Source: Parendozoicomonas callyspongiae
Lineage (GTDB): Bacteria > Pseudomonadota > Gammaproteobacteria > Pseudomonadales > Endozoicomonadaceae
Length of the DNA: 64,000 bases
Assembly (NCBI RefSeq): GCF_023502345.1
Contig: NZ_JAMFLX010000003.1
Location: 62,001 to 126,000 of the forward strand
Reading direction: 5' to 3'
Of the stretch, positions 1 through 9,704 are shown one piece after another. The number at the start of each line of letters is the position of its first letter. Position 1 is the stretch's first letter. Below the pieces are notes generated by a model. It saw nothing but the letters and a program-made list of their open reading frames with translations. It was not told where the DNA came from and did no database searches. The position numbers and the translations under genes are program-made.

Positions 1-816
1 GCCACCGCTGATGGCCGCCATCATATGGCTGATAAAACCACCGGCCAGCTCAGCACTGAAAATAACCGGCACATTGGCTGTGGGCACTTTACGGCTTCCC
101 AGGCGGGCCAGAGTACGCTCTCCAGCCTTACGCCCAATATCAGCCATAGATTCCAGCTTATTGCCATCACGGGCCACTGAGTACCAGTAATCGCGCTGCA
201 TCTCATCACCCTGCTGGGCAATCATCACTGCACTGACACTCTGGCGACTGGAACGGTGAGGGCCAATAAAATCATGACTGTTTCCGTAGACACGGCAGCC
301 CTGGTGAGAATTTACTGTTGCACCATCCGAGTTAGTGATTTTGCTGCTGACAGCACGGGCGGCAGCTTCACACTCTTTAGCTCGCTCAATTGCCTCTTCG
401 GCACTGATACCCCAGGGGTGATAGAGATCCAGATCGGGAAAGTCAGTAGCCATCTGGTCGGCATCTGCCAGACCAGCACAATTATCCTCACTTGTGTAGC
501 GGGCTATATCACAGGCAGCCCGAACGGTATCTCTGATCGCTTCAGGAGTATCATCACTGGTACTGGCCGAACCCTTGCGCTGGCCAAAATATACCGTGAT
601 ACCGAAACCCTGATCCTTGTTGAACTCGACGGTATCAACTTCCCCCATACGCACAGTCGTTGACAGACCGGCATCCGAGCTGGCACCCACTTCACAGGCA
701 CTTGCTCCCTGCTTGCGGGCCTCATCAATAATGTCAGAAACCAACGTGGTGAGACGCTGCTCTTCCAGAGCCGGATCAATCACCGGCTGTGCTTGGCTAG
801 TCTTGGGGCTGGCCAT
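1..816 (-). CDS. pmbA: PmbA/TldE, metalloprotease-partner subunit (C-terminus cut by window edge)
   Basis: The frame is open from an ATG at 816 to the window edge (272 codons), so the C-terminal part is missing. The N-terminal half carries the TldD/PmbA-type segments with a VEFNKDQGFGITVYFGQRKG stretch and a later NSHDFIGPHRSS segment. PmbA (TldE) pairs with TldD to form a heterodimeric cytoplasmic metalloprotease that degrades unfolded peptides and matures some ribosomally made peptides. In this family PmbA lacks the HExxxH zinc motif, which TldD supplies. Here tldD lies about 1 kb away on the same strand with darP between, a common gammaproteobacterial arrangement. The 157 bp between this start and the MITE must hold its promoter. 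The identification is confident; only the truncation is due to the window. Confidence 0.93.
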   Translation of the reverse strand, partial: MASPKTSQAQPVIDPALEEQRLTTLVSDIIDEARKQGASACEVGASSDAGLSTTVRMGEVDTVEFNKDQGFGITVYFGQRKGSASTSDDTPEAIRDTVRAACDIARYTSEDNCAGLADADQMATDFPDLDLYHPWGISAEEAIERAKECEAAARAVSSKITNSDGATVNSHQGCRVYGNSHDFIGPHRSSRQSVSAVMIAQQGDEMQRDYWYSVARDGNKLESMADIGRKAGERTLARLGSRKVPTANVPVIFSAELAGGFISHMMAAISGG

Positions 817-973
817 TGAAACATCCTATCCTGAGCCTTGTTGCTTCCATTCTACAGCCCTGCTTTTCATTCCGTAAACCAGAAGCTTCGAGTTACCAAA
901 GCACTTCGTGGTTTTCATGGTAAAATAATCGCCAATTACTATTTGATATGCCCTTAAACAGGAAATGTAACGC

Positions 974-1192
974 CTAGGGGGTGTTCACAATTAAACGTCG
1001 AACTCAGCGCTTCCGAGAGTTTCTGTGACGAGGCGTAGTGCCGCAGGAATGCTTGCTGCCTTTCAAAGCGCTACAACGAAGCTCACAGGAACTCTCGGAA
1101 GCGCCCTTCGGGTGACTCTAAAAGTGGCCCCCTGCTGTGTCGGGCCACTTTTAGAGCCACTGAGTCGATGTTTAATTGTGAACCCCCCCTAG
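974..1192. mobile_element. MITE-like element with nested hairpins and CTAG target duplication
   Basis: A non-coding element of 211 bp (978-1188) is flanked on both sides by CTAG (974-977 and 1189-1192). Its ends are inverted repeats of about 30 bp: the left begins GGGGTGTTCACAATTAAAC and the right, read on the other strand, begins GGGGGGTTCACAATTAAAC. Inside are two further inverted repeats: 1007-1028 with 1083-1104 (22 bp, one mismatch) and 1112-1130 with 1142-1160 (19 bp, one mismatch). Terminal inverted repeats starting with G runs and a CTAG duplication fit a miniature element mobilised by an IS5-group transposase. That family assignment is inference, since no transposase is in the window. 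Confidence 0.75.
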
Positions 1193-1220
1193 CAACCAGC
1201 GGCATTTCCACGGTAACAGA

Positions 1221-1745
1221 ATGCGCAAAAACAGAAATCACGAAGAACTGGATCAGGATGAAGAGATCATTCTGGTCAGCAAATCCGAGCTGAAGCGGGA
1301 TGCCCATGAACTTAAGGATCTGGGTGCCAGGCTGACTGAACTCAAGCCTGATCAGCTGGCAAAAATCCCCCTCGAAGGTCGGATTATTGATGCCATTACT
1401 GAGACAGCACGAATCAAAAGCCACAACGCCCGCAAGCGTCAGTTCGGGTTTATTGGCAAGCTGATGCTGGATCAGGATATTGATGCCATCCGTCACGAGC
1501 TGGCCATGATGGACACCAGCAGTGAAGAGTACAGCCGCCATTTCCATATCCTGGAACGCTGGCGCGAGCGCCTGATTAATGATGGCAACACAGCCCTGAC
1601 GGCTTTTCTTGATGAACACCCTCACGCTGACGCACAGCAACTGCGCCAGCTGATTCGTAATATCAATAAAGAAAAGTCAGAAGAGAAGAAAGCAACACTC
1701 AGTAAAAAACTGTTCCGTTGCCTGAGAGAAGTTAGCGAAAGCTGA
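1221..1745 (+). CDS. darP: DarP (YjgA), 50S ribosome assembly factor, DUF615
   Basis: This 174-aa charged, helical protein matches the YjgA/DUF615 family, with the conserved EIILVSKSELKRDAHELKDLG opening region (residues 14-34) and a second conserved helical stretch around residues 70-125. In E. coli DarP associates with late 50S precursors and helps peptidyl-transferase-centre assembly. The length is normal for the family. It sits between pmbA and tldD as in many gammaproteobacteria, here transcribed convergently with tldD. The start lies only about 30 bp after the right end of the MITE, so the element probably separates the gene from, or supplies part of, its promoter. A strong terminator follows the stop. 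Confidence 0.93.
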   Translation: MRKNRNHEELDQDEEIILVSKSELKRDAHELKDLGARLTELKPDQLAKIPLEGRIIDAITETARIKSHNARKRQFGFIGKLMLDQDIDAIRHELAMMDTSSEEYSRHFHILERWRERLINDGNTALTAFLDEHPHADAQQLRQLIRNINKEKSEEKKATLSKKLFRCLREVSES

Positions 1746-1748
1746 GTT

Positions 1749-1787
1749 AAAAAAACCAAGGCGGGTATAGCCAGCCTTGGTTTTTTT
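1749..1787. terminator. Bidirectional Rho-independent terminator between darP and tldD
   Basis: AAAAAAACCAAGGC pairs perfectly with GCCTTGGTTTTTTT around an 11-nt loop. The A-run and T-run serve as U-tracts on either strand, so one hairpin can end both convergent genes. Confidence 0.9.
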
Positions 1788-1809
1788 ATGGTTCCGGTTA
1801 CCCAGAAAC

Positions 1810-3252
1810 TTACATGCTGGTTCCACCAACAGTAATCTCATCAATTTTCAGAGTTGGCTGACCAACTCCAACCGGCACTGACTGTCCATCCTTACCACAG
1901 ACGCCTACTCCGGAATCCAGCTTAAGGTCATTACCAACCATGGATACCTTGTTCATAACATCAGGACCGTTACCGATCAACGTTGCACCTTTCACAGGCG
2001 TAGTAATTTTGCCATTTTCAATCAGATAGGCTTCACTGGTTGAGAAAACAAACTTGCCCGACGTGATATCAACCTGGCCACCGCCCATATTGGCCACGTA
2101 AATACCTTTGTTCACAGAGGCAATGATCTCTTCCTTTTCCTGCTGGCCAGGCAACATGTAAGTGTTGGTCATGCGGGGCAGAGGCAGATGAGCATAAGAT
2201 TCACGACGGCCGTTGCCGGTTGATTCAACACCCATCAGACGGGCATTCATCTTGTCCTGCATATAGCCCTTCAGAATACCGTTCTCAATCAGAACCGTAT
2301 TGGAAGAGGTCACGCCTTCATCATCAATATTCAGAGATCCACGACGACCGGCCATGGTTCCATCATCAACGATGGTACAGAGCGGCGAAGCGACACGTTC
2401 GCCAATGCGGCCGGAATACATGGAGCTGCCTTTACGGTTAAAGTCTCCTTCAAGACCATGCCCCACCGCTTCATGCAGCAGAACACCGTTCCAGCCGGCA
2501 CCCAGAACCACTTCCATTGCTCCAGCGGGTGCTGCGACGGCCTCCAGGTTTACCAGCGCCTGACGGACAGCTTCCTTGGCATAAGACTTCCACAGGTCGC
2601 CCTTCAGGAACATCTGGTAATCACTGCGGCCACCACCACCATAATTGCCACGCTCCCGGCGACCGTTATCCTCAACAATCACACCAACATTCAAGCGAAC
2701 CAGCGGACGAATATCTGCAGACAATGTGCCATCTGCTGCAGCGACCAGAACATACTCATGAACACCAGCGAGGCTGACAGTCACCTGTTTCACTCTTGGG
2801 TCCAGACGCCTGGCTTCAGCATCCATGTCCTTCAGGAGTTTGACCTTGTCATCCCGGGACATTGAATCGAGAGGGTTGGCATCGTTGTATAAGGCCAGTG
2901 GCTGGCTCCGTCCCCAGGCCTGAACCTGGCGATCCTGCCCCTGACGGGCAATGCTGCGTGATGCACCAGCAGCCGCTTCCAGAGCTGGCAGGGCAATATC
3001 ATTGGCATAGGCAAAACCGGTCTTCTCACCGCTGATGGCACGGACACCCACACCGCGATCAGCGTTATAGCTGCCTTCCTTTACAATGCCATCTTCAAGT
3101 ACCCAGCCTTCGTGGCGAATACTCTGAAAATAAAGATCAGCTGCATCAATCTGATGCCCCAGCATGCCATGGATTACCTGCTCCAGATGAGATTCATCCA
3201 GTGAATTGGGAGCAAGTAACTGTTGTTTGGCTTGGGTCAGGATATCTGTCAT
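1810..3252 (-). CDS. tldD: TldD, zinc metalloprotease subunit
   Basis: The 480-aa product is full length for TldD. It carries the HEAVGH zinc-binding helix (residues 260-265), the HExxxH signature of the active subunit of the TldD/TldE complex, followed by [16 protein letters not shown]. The glycine-rich C-terminal half ([20 protein letters not shown]) is also typical. It partners with PmbA, encoded about 1 kb downstream, in a cytoplasmic protease that trims unfolded peptides. The start at 3252 has only a weak purine-rich upstream sequence. The 143 bp separating it from yhdP contain no gene, and it probably shares the leftward transcription of the mreCD-maf-rng-yhdP group. Confidence 0.96.
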   Translation of the reverse strand: MTDILTQAKQQLLAPNSLDESHLEQVIHGMLGHQIDAADLYFQSIRHEGWVLEDGIVKEGSYNADRGVGVRAISGEKTGFAYANDIALPALEAAAGASRSIARQGQDRQVQAWGRSQPLALYNDANPLDSMSRDDKVKLLKDMDAEARRLDPRVKQVTVSLAGVHEYVLVAAADGTLSADIRPLVRLNVGVIVEDNGRRERGNYGGGGRSDYQMFLKGDLWKSYAKEAVRQALVNLEAVAAPAGAMEVVLGAGWNGVLLHEAVGHGLEGDFNRKGSSMYSGRIGERVASPLCTIVDDGTMAGRRGSLNIDDEGVTSSNTVLIENGILKGYMQDKMNARLMGVESTGNGRRESYAHLPLPRMTNTYMLPGQQEKEEIIASVNKGIYVANMGGGQVDITSGKFVFSTSEAYLIENGKITTPVKGATLIGNGPDVMNKVSMVGNDLKLDSGVGVCGKDGQSVPVGVGQPTLKIDEITVGGTSM

Positions 3253-3395
3253 CTGGTGGGTGTTCCCTGAATTACGTCTTATGCCATGGTATGAGAGGAC
3301 ATGATCAGGCTCAAGAACTTTTCCTGCATGCCCTTGCCGGTATTCATCATCCCTGTTCTATTCATTGAAGTTAACCCTTAAATAATCAACCAAAT

Positions 3396-6300
3396 CTACT
3401 TGAATTTCTTCTTATTGTGCTTGGCTTTATTTGAAAACAGGCGATCCAGCTTCATTGCCGGCTCAGACAGACTGCCTTTTATCTCATACCTGAGACTGGC
3501 GAACTGCTCAACCTGACTGCCCAGTAATTTATCAAACAGATAGGCAGCTCCGGCAATATAAGGCTGCCCAAGAAGCAGGCTGACAACAGCAATATTCTGT
3601 GTCACTGGTAGCGTCACCACCAGCCCCATATCCAGCGTATTCTTCACAACATTCAAAGAGCCATCCAGTTTGAAATCTGATGATGGCCCCTTAACAGTCA
3701 AAGGCTCCTTCAGATTGATCTGACCTTTATCAAAAGACAGCTTTCCTTCAACCTGATCAAACGCCATTCCGGAGCGGAACAGATCAGAGAAGTCCAGACG
3801 CAGGCGGCGGGTAATGGCATCAACATTAAGAACCCCAAACAGGCGGAGCGCGCTGCTTGAGCTGCTGTCCACAGACAGGAAGCGCCCATTCCTGACTTCA
3901 ATATCACTGTGACCTTCCATCTCCTTCATCTGAAAACCACCAGGTGACCCCACCCAGGTCCAGTAGCTGCTGCTCTTGAGACGCTTACCTGTCATCAACT
4001 CTGGGTAGCCCCACTTAGCCAGAAACTCTTCAACATTAGTGCTGTCGATACTGGCATTGATCACTGTATGGTGCTGACCGTCATGCCTGGTCCAACCCAG
4101 ATTGCCATCGACCTCAGCCCCACCAAGTACACCTTTCAGCTCTGTGGTTTTTATTCCATCTTTGACTGTGCGTATTTTGGTACTGAGATGCCCAAACTCT
4201 TGCTCGCCAATACGAATCCTCTCGACATGAACATCCAGGTCTGGGATATCGGCAGGAACCACATCAGTGAATGGATCAACAAACTCTTCTTGCTTGTTGT
4301 TCGTCTCAACTTTGGAAGTTTCCAGCTTATGCTCCGGAAGAACTTCTCCCGGCAGATTCAGCTGAGCCATATCAATTCTCAGAGGACGGTTATCCGCAGG
4401 AATAGTCAGAACTCCATCGCCTTCCGGAGCTTTCAGGCCAAGGTGCATCCCTTCGCTGTCCTGCGAGAAACTGGCCTGAACGTTGTTAAACCCGGCACCA
4501 CCCCAGAGCAGTCTGTCTATAGAGACATCTTTTACAGATATCGATAGATCTTTGACTGAAGATTCAATAGCAGAACCTGAAGTTTCTCCTGATTCTGACC
4601 GGAAGTTTCCTGCGTTTTTCTGCCACCATAAGTGCCACGGCTTTAACTGCAGAGCATCAAGCTGACCTGTTACCAGAAAACCATTGTCAGGCAGTTCAAC
4701 TTTCCCCTGACCAATGCGTGCCCCGCCACGACTCAGCTTCTGGCTCTTTCGATCAAGCTCCTGAACATAATCGAAGCGCCCGGCCAATGAACCTTCAACC
4801 GTAAATGGTCCTTTAGCAGGAGCAAGAACTGACATGGAATACGGCAGTTTTTGGGAAGCTTTCTTATCGAGAGGTTCGGGCATACTGGAAGTCATTCCAA
4901 CCAGACTGCTATCAACATCAACCCGGATATCCCCTTTGCCTCCAACAGTGACACGTGCCTTATAATCTGTCTCGCCATCGGCCAGCCAGAGATAGTCCCA
5001 TCCCAGCCATTGCGAGAGTGGCTTCATGGCGACTCTGCCATTGATATCAACCTGTGTTTTGGCAGAGCGCCCCGATGAGGTTGATATACCAAACGTCACT
5101 GGTTTATCAAAAAGCGATCCGCTTAAACCAGTTCCCTGTAACCCTTTCGCAGTGGAATAGGACATTCTGCCACTGATATTGGTTGCAGCCAGATCCAGAT
5201 CAGGAATAGCAAACCTGTTTCCTGCAAGCCCGATATCAACTTTAATATCTTCTTTGTTTCTACCCTCGGCAGTCAGGGGAATATTGAGATCCAGACCAAC
5301 CCTGACATCGCCGCCAATATCCCACTGGTCCGCAGCATTATTCATTGCTGTAGCAATAGGTGTTTCACGGAGAATCCTGAGACCGTCCCTGCCATTACTG
5401 GTAACCTGGCCAGTCAGTTTCAGAGTCAGCGGCTTATCAGTCAGCAAGTCTGGAACAATTGCTGTCAGACCTGTTGCACGGCTGTCATAGACCCGGGCCT
5501 TATCTGCTTTAACAACAACCTCATCCTGATCCACTGTCACCAGGCCATCGACACCTTTGACCTCGGGCCACTCAGGATCGTAAGCAAAATCAGTATTGCT
5601 GACATCGAAGAAAAGGCCCCAGCTCAGGCTTTTTGGCGCAACCGGATTAGTCAGCGGCCCATTCCAGATAAAGGCCCCCTGGCTGATATCCCCACCTTTG
5701 ATAGCACTGTTAAGCCAGACATTGAGATCGCCCAGCGAAGTGGGCAGATACTTACCGGCATAGAGAGCATCTCCGCTGGTTATCCCTGCTTCCAGAGCCA
5801 TCCAGATAGGATCTTCACCAAAAGGAATATCCAGTCGTAACCGTGCTTCAATATCACCTTCACCGCCAGTAAACGACATCTGATCAGTGCGCAGAATGTA
5901 AACATCATCAATGATATGCCAATACAGCTTGCCCGCAACCCGGTCATAGACCCATACATCATCAAAGACGTTATCCAGCCCCAGGGTAAAACCACGACTG
6001 TCGAGATCAATAACGCCTTCCCGGGCATTCATTCTGACCTTGGCATTAATCCTTTCCCCGGAAGGTGCCCCATACCAGTGATCGACTCCAACATCCCGCA
6101 GCTCTGCACTCAAGTCCAAATCAAATGGGTCAGAAGATGGCTTTAATTTCAGGACAAAGTTGTTAATTCTCCCGCGGGGTGCAAGCCGCGTGACAATACC
6201 ATTCACAACATTGGGTAACAGGTTGGATGTGGTAGAAATCAATGAAAGTGCCTGCAGATGAATACGATCTGCGGCAATGGTGATATCACGATCCGGCTTT

Positions 6301-7343
6301 ATTCCTCTCCTGATAAAAACGTTGCTGCCCGGATAGGCGTAACCGGAAAAAATGAACGAAAGATTATTCAGCCAAAGTTGCTGATCCTGATGCTTGCCAA
6401 ATGTCAGGGCAAAATCTGAACGTAACGATGTCAGCGGAGGAAGTGTCTGACCTTCACGATCTATATCCACCATATCAGCTGTCAGATTACCGTGAATCTT
6501 CCAGCCTCTGGGTGAGTAGCTGAACCATGCCTGAGTTCCGGCACGCAGTTGATTGAACTTTAGCTTGGCCTCTTTGCGCAGTGATTCAGGTAATAACTCA
6601 AGCCATTTTTTAAAGTTGATAGTTGGTGTAGAGATATATCCATCAAGCATGATGTCCGGCCACCTGATGGCATGCCCGCTGACATTCATGGCCAGTTCAA
6701 TCTCTTCCCCTGAAGCAGAGCTGATACGGGCCGACATTTTGCGGCCATCAGAAGGTCCGGTAAGAGTCAGGCGGTCCACCAGTACATCATGGGTTTTGCC
6801 GGAGTTCATGGACAGAGAGAGGTGAATATTCTCAAAATCAATCTGGCGCTGGCGGCTTAACACCTCCAGCATATTTCTCACCCCTTCCCGCTGACTGACA
6901 GTGGTGTCTTCTTCATCCTCTGCTTCAATTCTGGGAAAGCCAGCCAGACCGATATGCCCTGGCTCACCAGTAAGGTTCAGCTCTCCACCACCAACCATTA
7001 CCCGCCGAAACACCGGCTCCAGATTGACCAGAGTGGAAATGGTATCCAGTTCCAGGATGATATTTTCAAGAGAAACGCTGGGTTGGTCCGGTTGCTCCGG
7101 TTGATAGATAACAACCTGATCCAGACTTATCGCAGGGTTGAAGTTATGGAGCCGGCCTGTCAATTCGCCTAGATACACTCTGGTTTCAAGTGTACTTCCC
7201 AGGCTGTCAGTGATCTGCCCCTTGAGCCCGCTGACCATAGGCATAACGACCCTGCCGGCAGATACAATAATCGCCAGTAGAACCAGACCAAATACCAGTG
7301 CAATCCATGTCGCACGGGATAAATGCAGGGCTATTTTCTTCAT
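3396..7343 (-). CDS. yhdP: YhdP, AsmA-like inter-membrane phospholipid transport protein
   Basis: This very large protein (1315 aa from the chosen ATG) has one N-terminal membrane helix (about residues 13-33) followed by long beta-rich repeats of DUF3971/AsmA type, ending in a basic tail. YhdP is an inner-membrane anchored bridge that spans the periplasm and helps carry phospholipids to the outer membrane. The rng-yhdP-tldD order is conserved in gammaproteobacteria. The reading frame is open back to a GTG at 7379, but that codon lies inside a terminator-like hairpin. The ATG at 7343 follows GGAGAAAT and is the better start. No frameshift is visible over nearly 4 kb. Confidence 0.93.
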   Translation of the reverse strand: MKKIALHLSRATWIALVFGLVLLAIIVSAGRVVMPMVSGLKGQITDSLGSTLETRVYLGELTGRLHNFNPAISLDQVVIYQPEQPDQPSVSLENIILELDTISTLVNLEPVFRRVMVGGGELNLTGEPGHIGLAGFPRIEAEDEEDTTVSQREGVRNMLEVLSRQRQIDFENIHLSLSMNSGKTHDVLVDRLTLTGPSDGRKMSARISSASGEEIELAMNVSGHAIRWPDIMLDGYISTPTINFKKWLELLPESLRKEAKLKFNQLRAGTQAWFSYSPRGWKIHGNLTADMVDIDREGQTLPPLTSLRSDFALTFGKHQDQQLWLNNLSFIFSGYAYPGSNVFIRRGIKPDRDITIAADRIHLQALSLISTTSNLLPNVVNGIVTRLAPRGRINNFVLKLKPSSDPFDLDLSAELRDVGVDHWYGAPSGERINAKVRMNAREGVIDLDSRGFTLGLDNVFDDVWVYDRVAGKLYWHIIDDVYILRTDQMSFTGGEGDIEARLRLDIPFGEDPIWMALEAGITSGDALYAGKYLPTSLGDLNVWLNSAIKGGDISQGAFIWNGPLTNPVAPKSLSWGLFFDVSNTDFAYDPEWPEVKGVDGLVTVDQDEVVVKADKARVYDSRATGLTAIVPDLLTDKPLTLKLTGQVTSNGRDGLRILRETPIATAMNNAADQWDIGGDVRVGLDLNIPLTAEGRNKEDIKVDIGLAGNRFAIPDLDLAATNISGRMSYSTAKGLQGTGLSGSLFDKPVTFGISTSSGRSAKTQVDINGRVAMKPLSQWLGWDYLWLADGETDYKARVTVGGKGDIRVDVDSSLVGMTSSMPEPLDKKASQKLPYSMSVLAPAKGPFTVEGSLAGRFDYVQELDRKSQKLSRGGARIGQGKVELPDNGFLVTGQLDALQLKPWHLWWQKNAGNFRSESGETSGSAIESSVKDLSISVKDVSIDRLLWGGAGFNNVQASFSQDSEGMHLGLKAPEGDGVLTIPADNRPLRIDMAQLNLPGEVLPEHKLETSKVETNNKQEEFVDPFTDVVPADIPDLDVHVERIRIGEQEFGHLSTKIRTVKDGIKTTELKGVLGGAEVDGNLGWTRHDGQHHTVINASIDSTNVEEFLAKWGYPELMTGKRLKSSSYWTWVGSPGGFQMKEMEGHSDIEVRNGRFLSVDSSSSSALRLFGVLNVDAITRRLRLDFSDLFRSGMAFDQVEGKLSFDKGQINLKEPLTVKGPSSDFKLDGSLNVVKNTLDMGLVVTLPVTQNIAVVSLLLGQPYIAGAAYLFDKLLGSQVEQFASLRYEIKGSLSEPAMKLDRLFSNKAKHNKKKFK

Positions 7344-7365
7344 ATTTCTCCGGTCAGCCTTAACA

Positions 7366-7389
7366 CAAAACCGACGCACACGCGTCGGT
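7366..7389 (-). terminator. Rho-independent terminator or attenuator after rng
   Basis: Read leftward, ACCGACGC pairs with GCGTCGGT around a GTGT loop and is followed by TTTG. It lies between the rng stop (7439) and the yhdP ATG (7343). The T-tract is short, so partial readthrough into yhdP is likely. Confidence 0.65.
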
Positions 7390-7438
7390 CAGGCCACCAC
7401 AATCCTTTGCTATCCCGAACAGAATAGCCAGTCACATA

Positions 7439-8905
7439 TCAGACCAGCACAACATCAAACTGTTCCTGGCCATAACGGGGCTCAACCTGGAAGCGTATGG
7501 TTTTATTCATCGCTGACTCCAGATCTGCCACGCTGTCGGACTCTTCGTCCAGAAGCTGGTCAACAACCTGTTCTGACGCCAGAACCAGATAGCTGTCACT
7601 TTCATAGGTTCTCGCCTCCCGCATAATCTCCCGGAAGATTTCGTAGCAGACGGTTTCTGCAGTCTTCTGGGTTCCCCGTCCCTGGCAGGTAGGACAGGCT
7701 TCACACAGGGTATTTTCCAAAGATTCCCGGGTCCGTTTTCTGGTCATTTCTACCAGCCCGAGATCAGATACACCGGTAATATTGGTTTTGGCATGATCCC
7801 GCTCCAGCATCTTTTCCAGAGTTCGGAGAACCTGGCGCTGGTGTTCGACATCTTCCATATCAATAAAGTCGATAATTATGATCCCGCCCAGATTGCGGAG
7901 TCTGAGCTGACGGGCGATAGCATGGCCGGCTTCCAGGTTGGTCTTGAAGATAGTCTCTTCAAGATTCCTGTGGCCGACAAAACCACCTGTATTGACATCA
8001 ATGGTGGTCATGGCTTCTGTCTGATCAATAATCAGGTATCCGCCAGACTTCAGTTCCACCCTGCGGGACAGTGCCCGGTTAATTTCATCCTCAACGCTGA
8101 ACAGGTCAAAGATCGGACGCTCACCGGTATAAAACTCCACCCTGCCATCCAGATGGGGCACCAGCTTGCGGACGAACTTGGTCACTTTGTTAAAGGTTTC
8201 TTCGGAATCAATGCGGATTTTTTCAATATCCGGTTCAACCAGATCACGCATGGTGCGCAGATGCAGGGGAAGGTCTTCATAAATGCAGGAAGGTGCCTTG
8301 CTGGCCTTGCGCTGCTCTTCCACGGAATCCCAAAGCCTGTGCAGGAACAGGATATCGGCAAGAATCTCCGGCTCACCTATTCCTTCAGCTGCAGTCCGGA
8401 GAATAAATCCGCCCTTGTCTTTCCGGCCATCCTCGGACAGCAGTCGTTCAACAATTTCCCGCAGGCGGTCACGCTCTTCAGCATCTTCGATTCGAAGCGA
8501 GATTCCAACATGGGAGTTATGGGGCATCAGGACGAGGTAACGGGCGGGGATGGAGATATGGGTGGTCAGGCGTGCTCCTTTAGAGCCAATTGGGTCTTTG
8601 GTCACCTGCACCACCAGAGCCTGCCCATCATGAACCAGCTCCACTATGCTGGGCTCCTGACCATCAGCACGATCCTGCTTATCATAGATCTCGCTGGCAT
8701 GAATAAAGGCTGCCCTTTCGAGACCAATATCAACAAAAGCGGCCTGCATTCCCGGAAGAACCCGGACAACCTTGCCCTTGTAAATATTTCCGACGATACC
8801 GCGGTTACGATCCCTCTCCACATAGACTTCCTGCAAGACGCCGTTTTCCACCAGCGCCACACGGGACTCCATGGGCGTAATATTCATCAGAATCTCTTCA
8901 CTCAT
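7439..8905 (-). CDS. rng: Ribonuclease G
   Basis: The 488-aa product has the RNase E/G layout: an S1 domain near the N-terminus (GNIYKGKVVRVLPGMQAAFV, about residues 38-57), the catalytic domain with GGYLIIDQTEAMTTIDVNTG carrying the metal-binding aspartate, and the Zn-link cysteines in CEACPTCQGRG. It lacks the long C-terminal scaffold of RNase E, so RNase G is the right call. It is an endoribonuclease that matures the 16S rRNA 5' end and decays selected mRNAs. It belongs to the leftward mreCD-maf-rng-yhdP group. A strong hairpin lies just upstream in its leader. Confidence 0.97.
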   Translation of the reverse strand: MSEEILMNITPMESRVALVENGVLQEVYVERDRNRGIVGNIYKGKVVRVLPGMQAAFVDIGLERAAFIHASEIYDKQDRADGQEPSIVELVHDGQALVVQVTKDPIGSKGARLTTHISIPARYLVLMPHNSHVGISLRIEDAEERDRLREIVERLLSEDGRKDKGGFILRTAAEGIGEPEILADILFLHRLWDSVEEQRKASKAPSCIYEDLPLHLRTMRDLVEPDIEKIRIDSEETFNKVTKFVRKLVPHLDGRVEFYTGERPIFDLFSVEDEINRALSRRVELKSGGYLIIDQTEAMTTIDVNTGGFVGHRNLEETIFKTNLEAGHAIARQLRLRNLGGIIIIDFIDMEDVEHQRQVLRTLEKMLERDHAKTNITGVSDLGLVEMTRKRTRESLENTLCEACPTCQGRGTQKTAETVCYEIFREIMREARTYESDSYLVLASEQVVDQLLDEESDSVADLESAMNKTIRFQVEPRYGQEQFDVVLV

Positions 8906-8933
8906 CCCTATCCCTCGGCAACTACTTTTTTAC

Positions 8934-8979
8934 CAGGAAATGCCTCCGCATTTTCATTTTTCGGAGTGGGCATTTCCTG
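8934..8979. other. Stable hairpin in the maf-rng gap (possible rng leader structure)
   Basis: CAGGAAATGC pairs with GCATTTCCTG and, inside it, CTCCG pairs with CGGAG around a 13-nt loop, with a 3-nt bulge. On the leftward strand it is not followed by a T-tract, so it does not look like a normal terminator for maf. It lies 29 nt upstream of the rng start codon. Confidence 0.6.
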
Positions 8980-9003
8980 CTCATGGCTGTTTGCAGCAAC
9001 CAG

Positions 9004-9636
9004 TTACACGGTCTGGTCACCTGAAAGCTTTTGCCAGTATGGTACGCCGAAAAGCCCTGCCAACTCGACTGTTTCCTTCAATGGAAGGCCAACGACGTTG
9101 GAATAACTCCCGTCAATACTCTCTACCAGTGTTCCACCAAACCCCTGAATACCATAAGAACCGGCTTTATCCATCGGCTCCCCTGTCGCTACATAACGCC
9201 GGGCATCCTCAATAGAGAAATGGCTGAAGCGTACCCGGGTGGTCACAACCTGGGTTTCAACATCCAGTCCATCCCCCAGGTCACCACAAAGCGCTATGCC
9301 TGTCAGTACATCATGGGTCTGACCGCTGAGGTGCATAAGTGACTCAACGGCATCATCTTCATTCTCTGGTTTTCCCAGCAGTTTCCCGCCAAGAGCAACC
9401 GTAGTGTCTGCTGCAAGAACAGGGGCGGCAGCGCCTCCGGTATCCTGCAATTTTGCCCAGCCGGCCTCGGCTTTGCTTCGGGCAAGCCGCTCAACATAGT
9501 CGGCGGCTCTTTCATTTTCCAAGACCGACTCATCGATCTCGATATCCACCAGCCTGAATGGTATTCCGGCCTGCGTCAGCAGCTCCCTGCGGCGGGGAGA
9601 TCTGGAGGCCAGATAAAGAAAAGAGACATTTGCCAT
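9004..9636 (-). CDS. maf: Maf/YhdE nucleoside triphosphate pyrophosphatase
   Basis: The 210-aa Maf-fold protein opens with LASRSPRRRELL, followed by ERLARSKAEAGW and DTTVALGGKLLGKP, the nucleotide- and metal-binding segments of the family. Maf proteins hydrolyse non-canonical or pyrimidine nucleoside triphosphates to monophosphates and were first noted as septum-formation inhibitors. The gene sits between mreD and rng, a conserved order that fits the YhdE subgroup. The start at 9636 is the first ATG of the frame. The gap to mreD is 68 bp, so both are probably co-transcribed. Confidence 0.95.
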   Translation of the reverse strand: MANVSFLYLASRSPRRRELLTQAGIPFRLVDIEIDESVLENERAADYVERLARSKAEAGWAKLQDTGGAAAPVLAADTTVALGGKLLGKPENEDDAVESLMHLSGQTHDVLTGIALCGDLGDGLDVETQVVTTRVRFSHFSIEDARRYVATGEPMDKAGSYGIQGFGGTLVESIDGSYSNVVGLPLKETVELAGLFGVPYWQKLSGDQTV

Positions 9637-9704
9637 ACAAACAGTCCTGAGCGGAAAAACAGCTCAAAAATAATCAACAGAGTCCTAATGGGTTCTGTTG
9701 ATTT

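Noticed and set aside
7793-9106. 437-codon plus-strand frame over rng and maf
   Set aside because: It spans two well-supported leftward genes and has no ribosome site or recognisable product.
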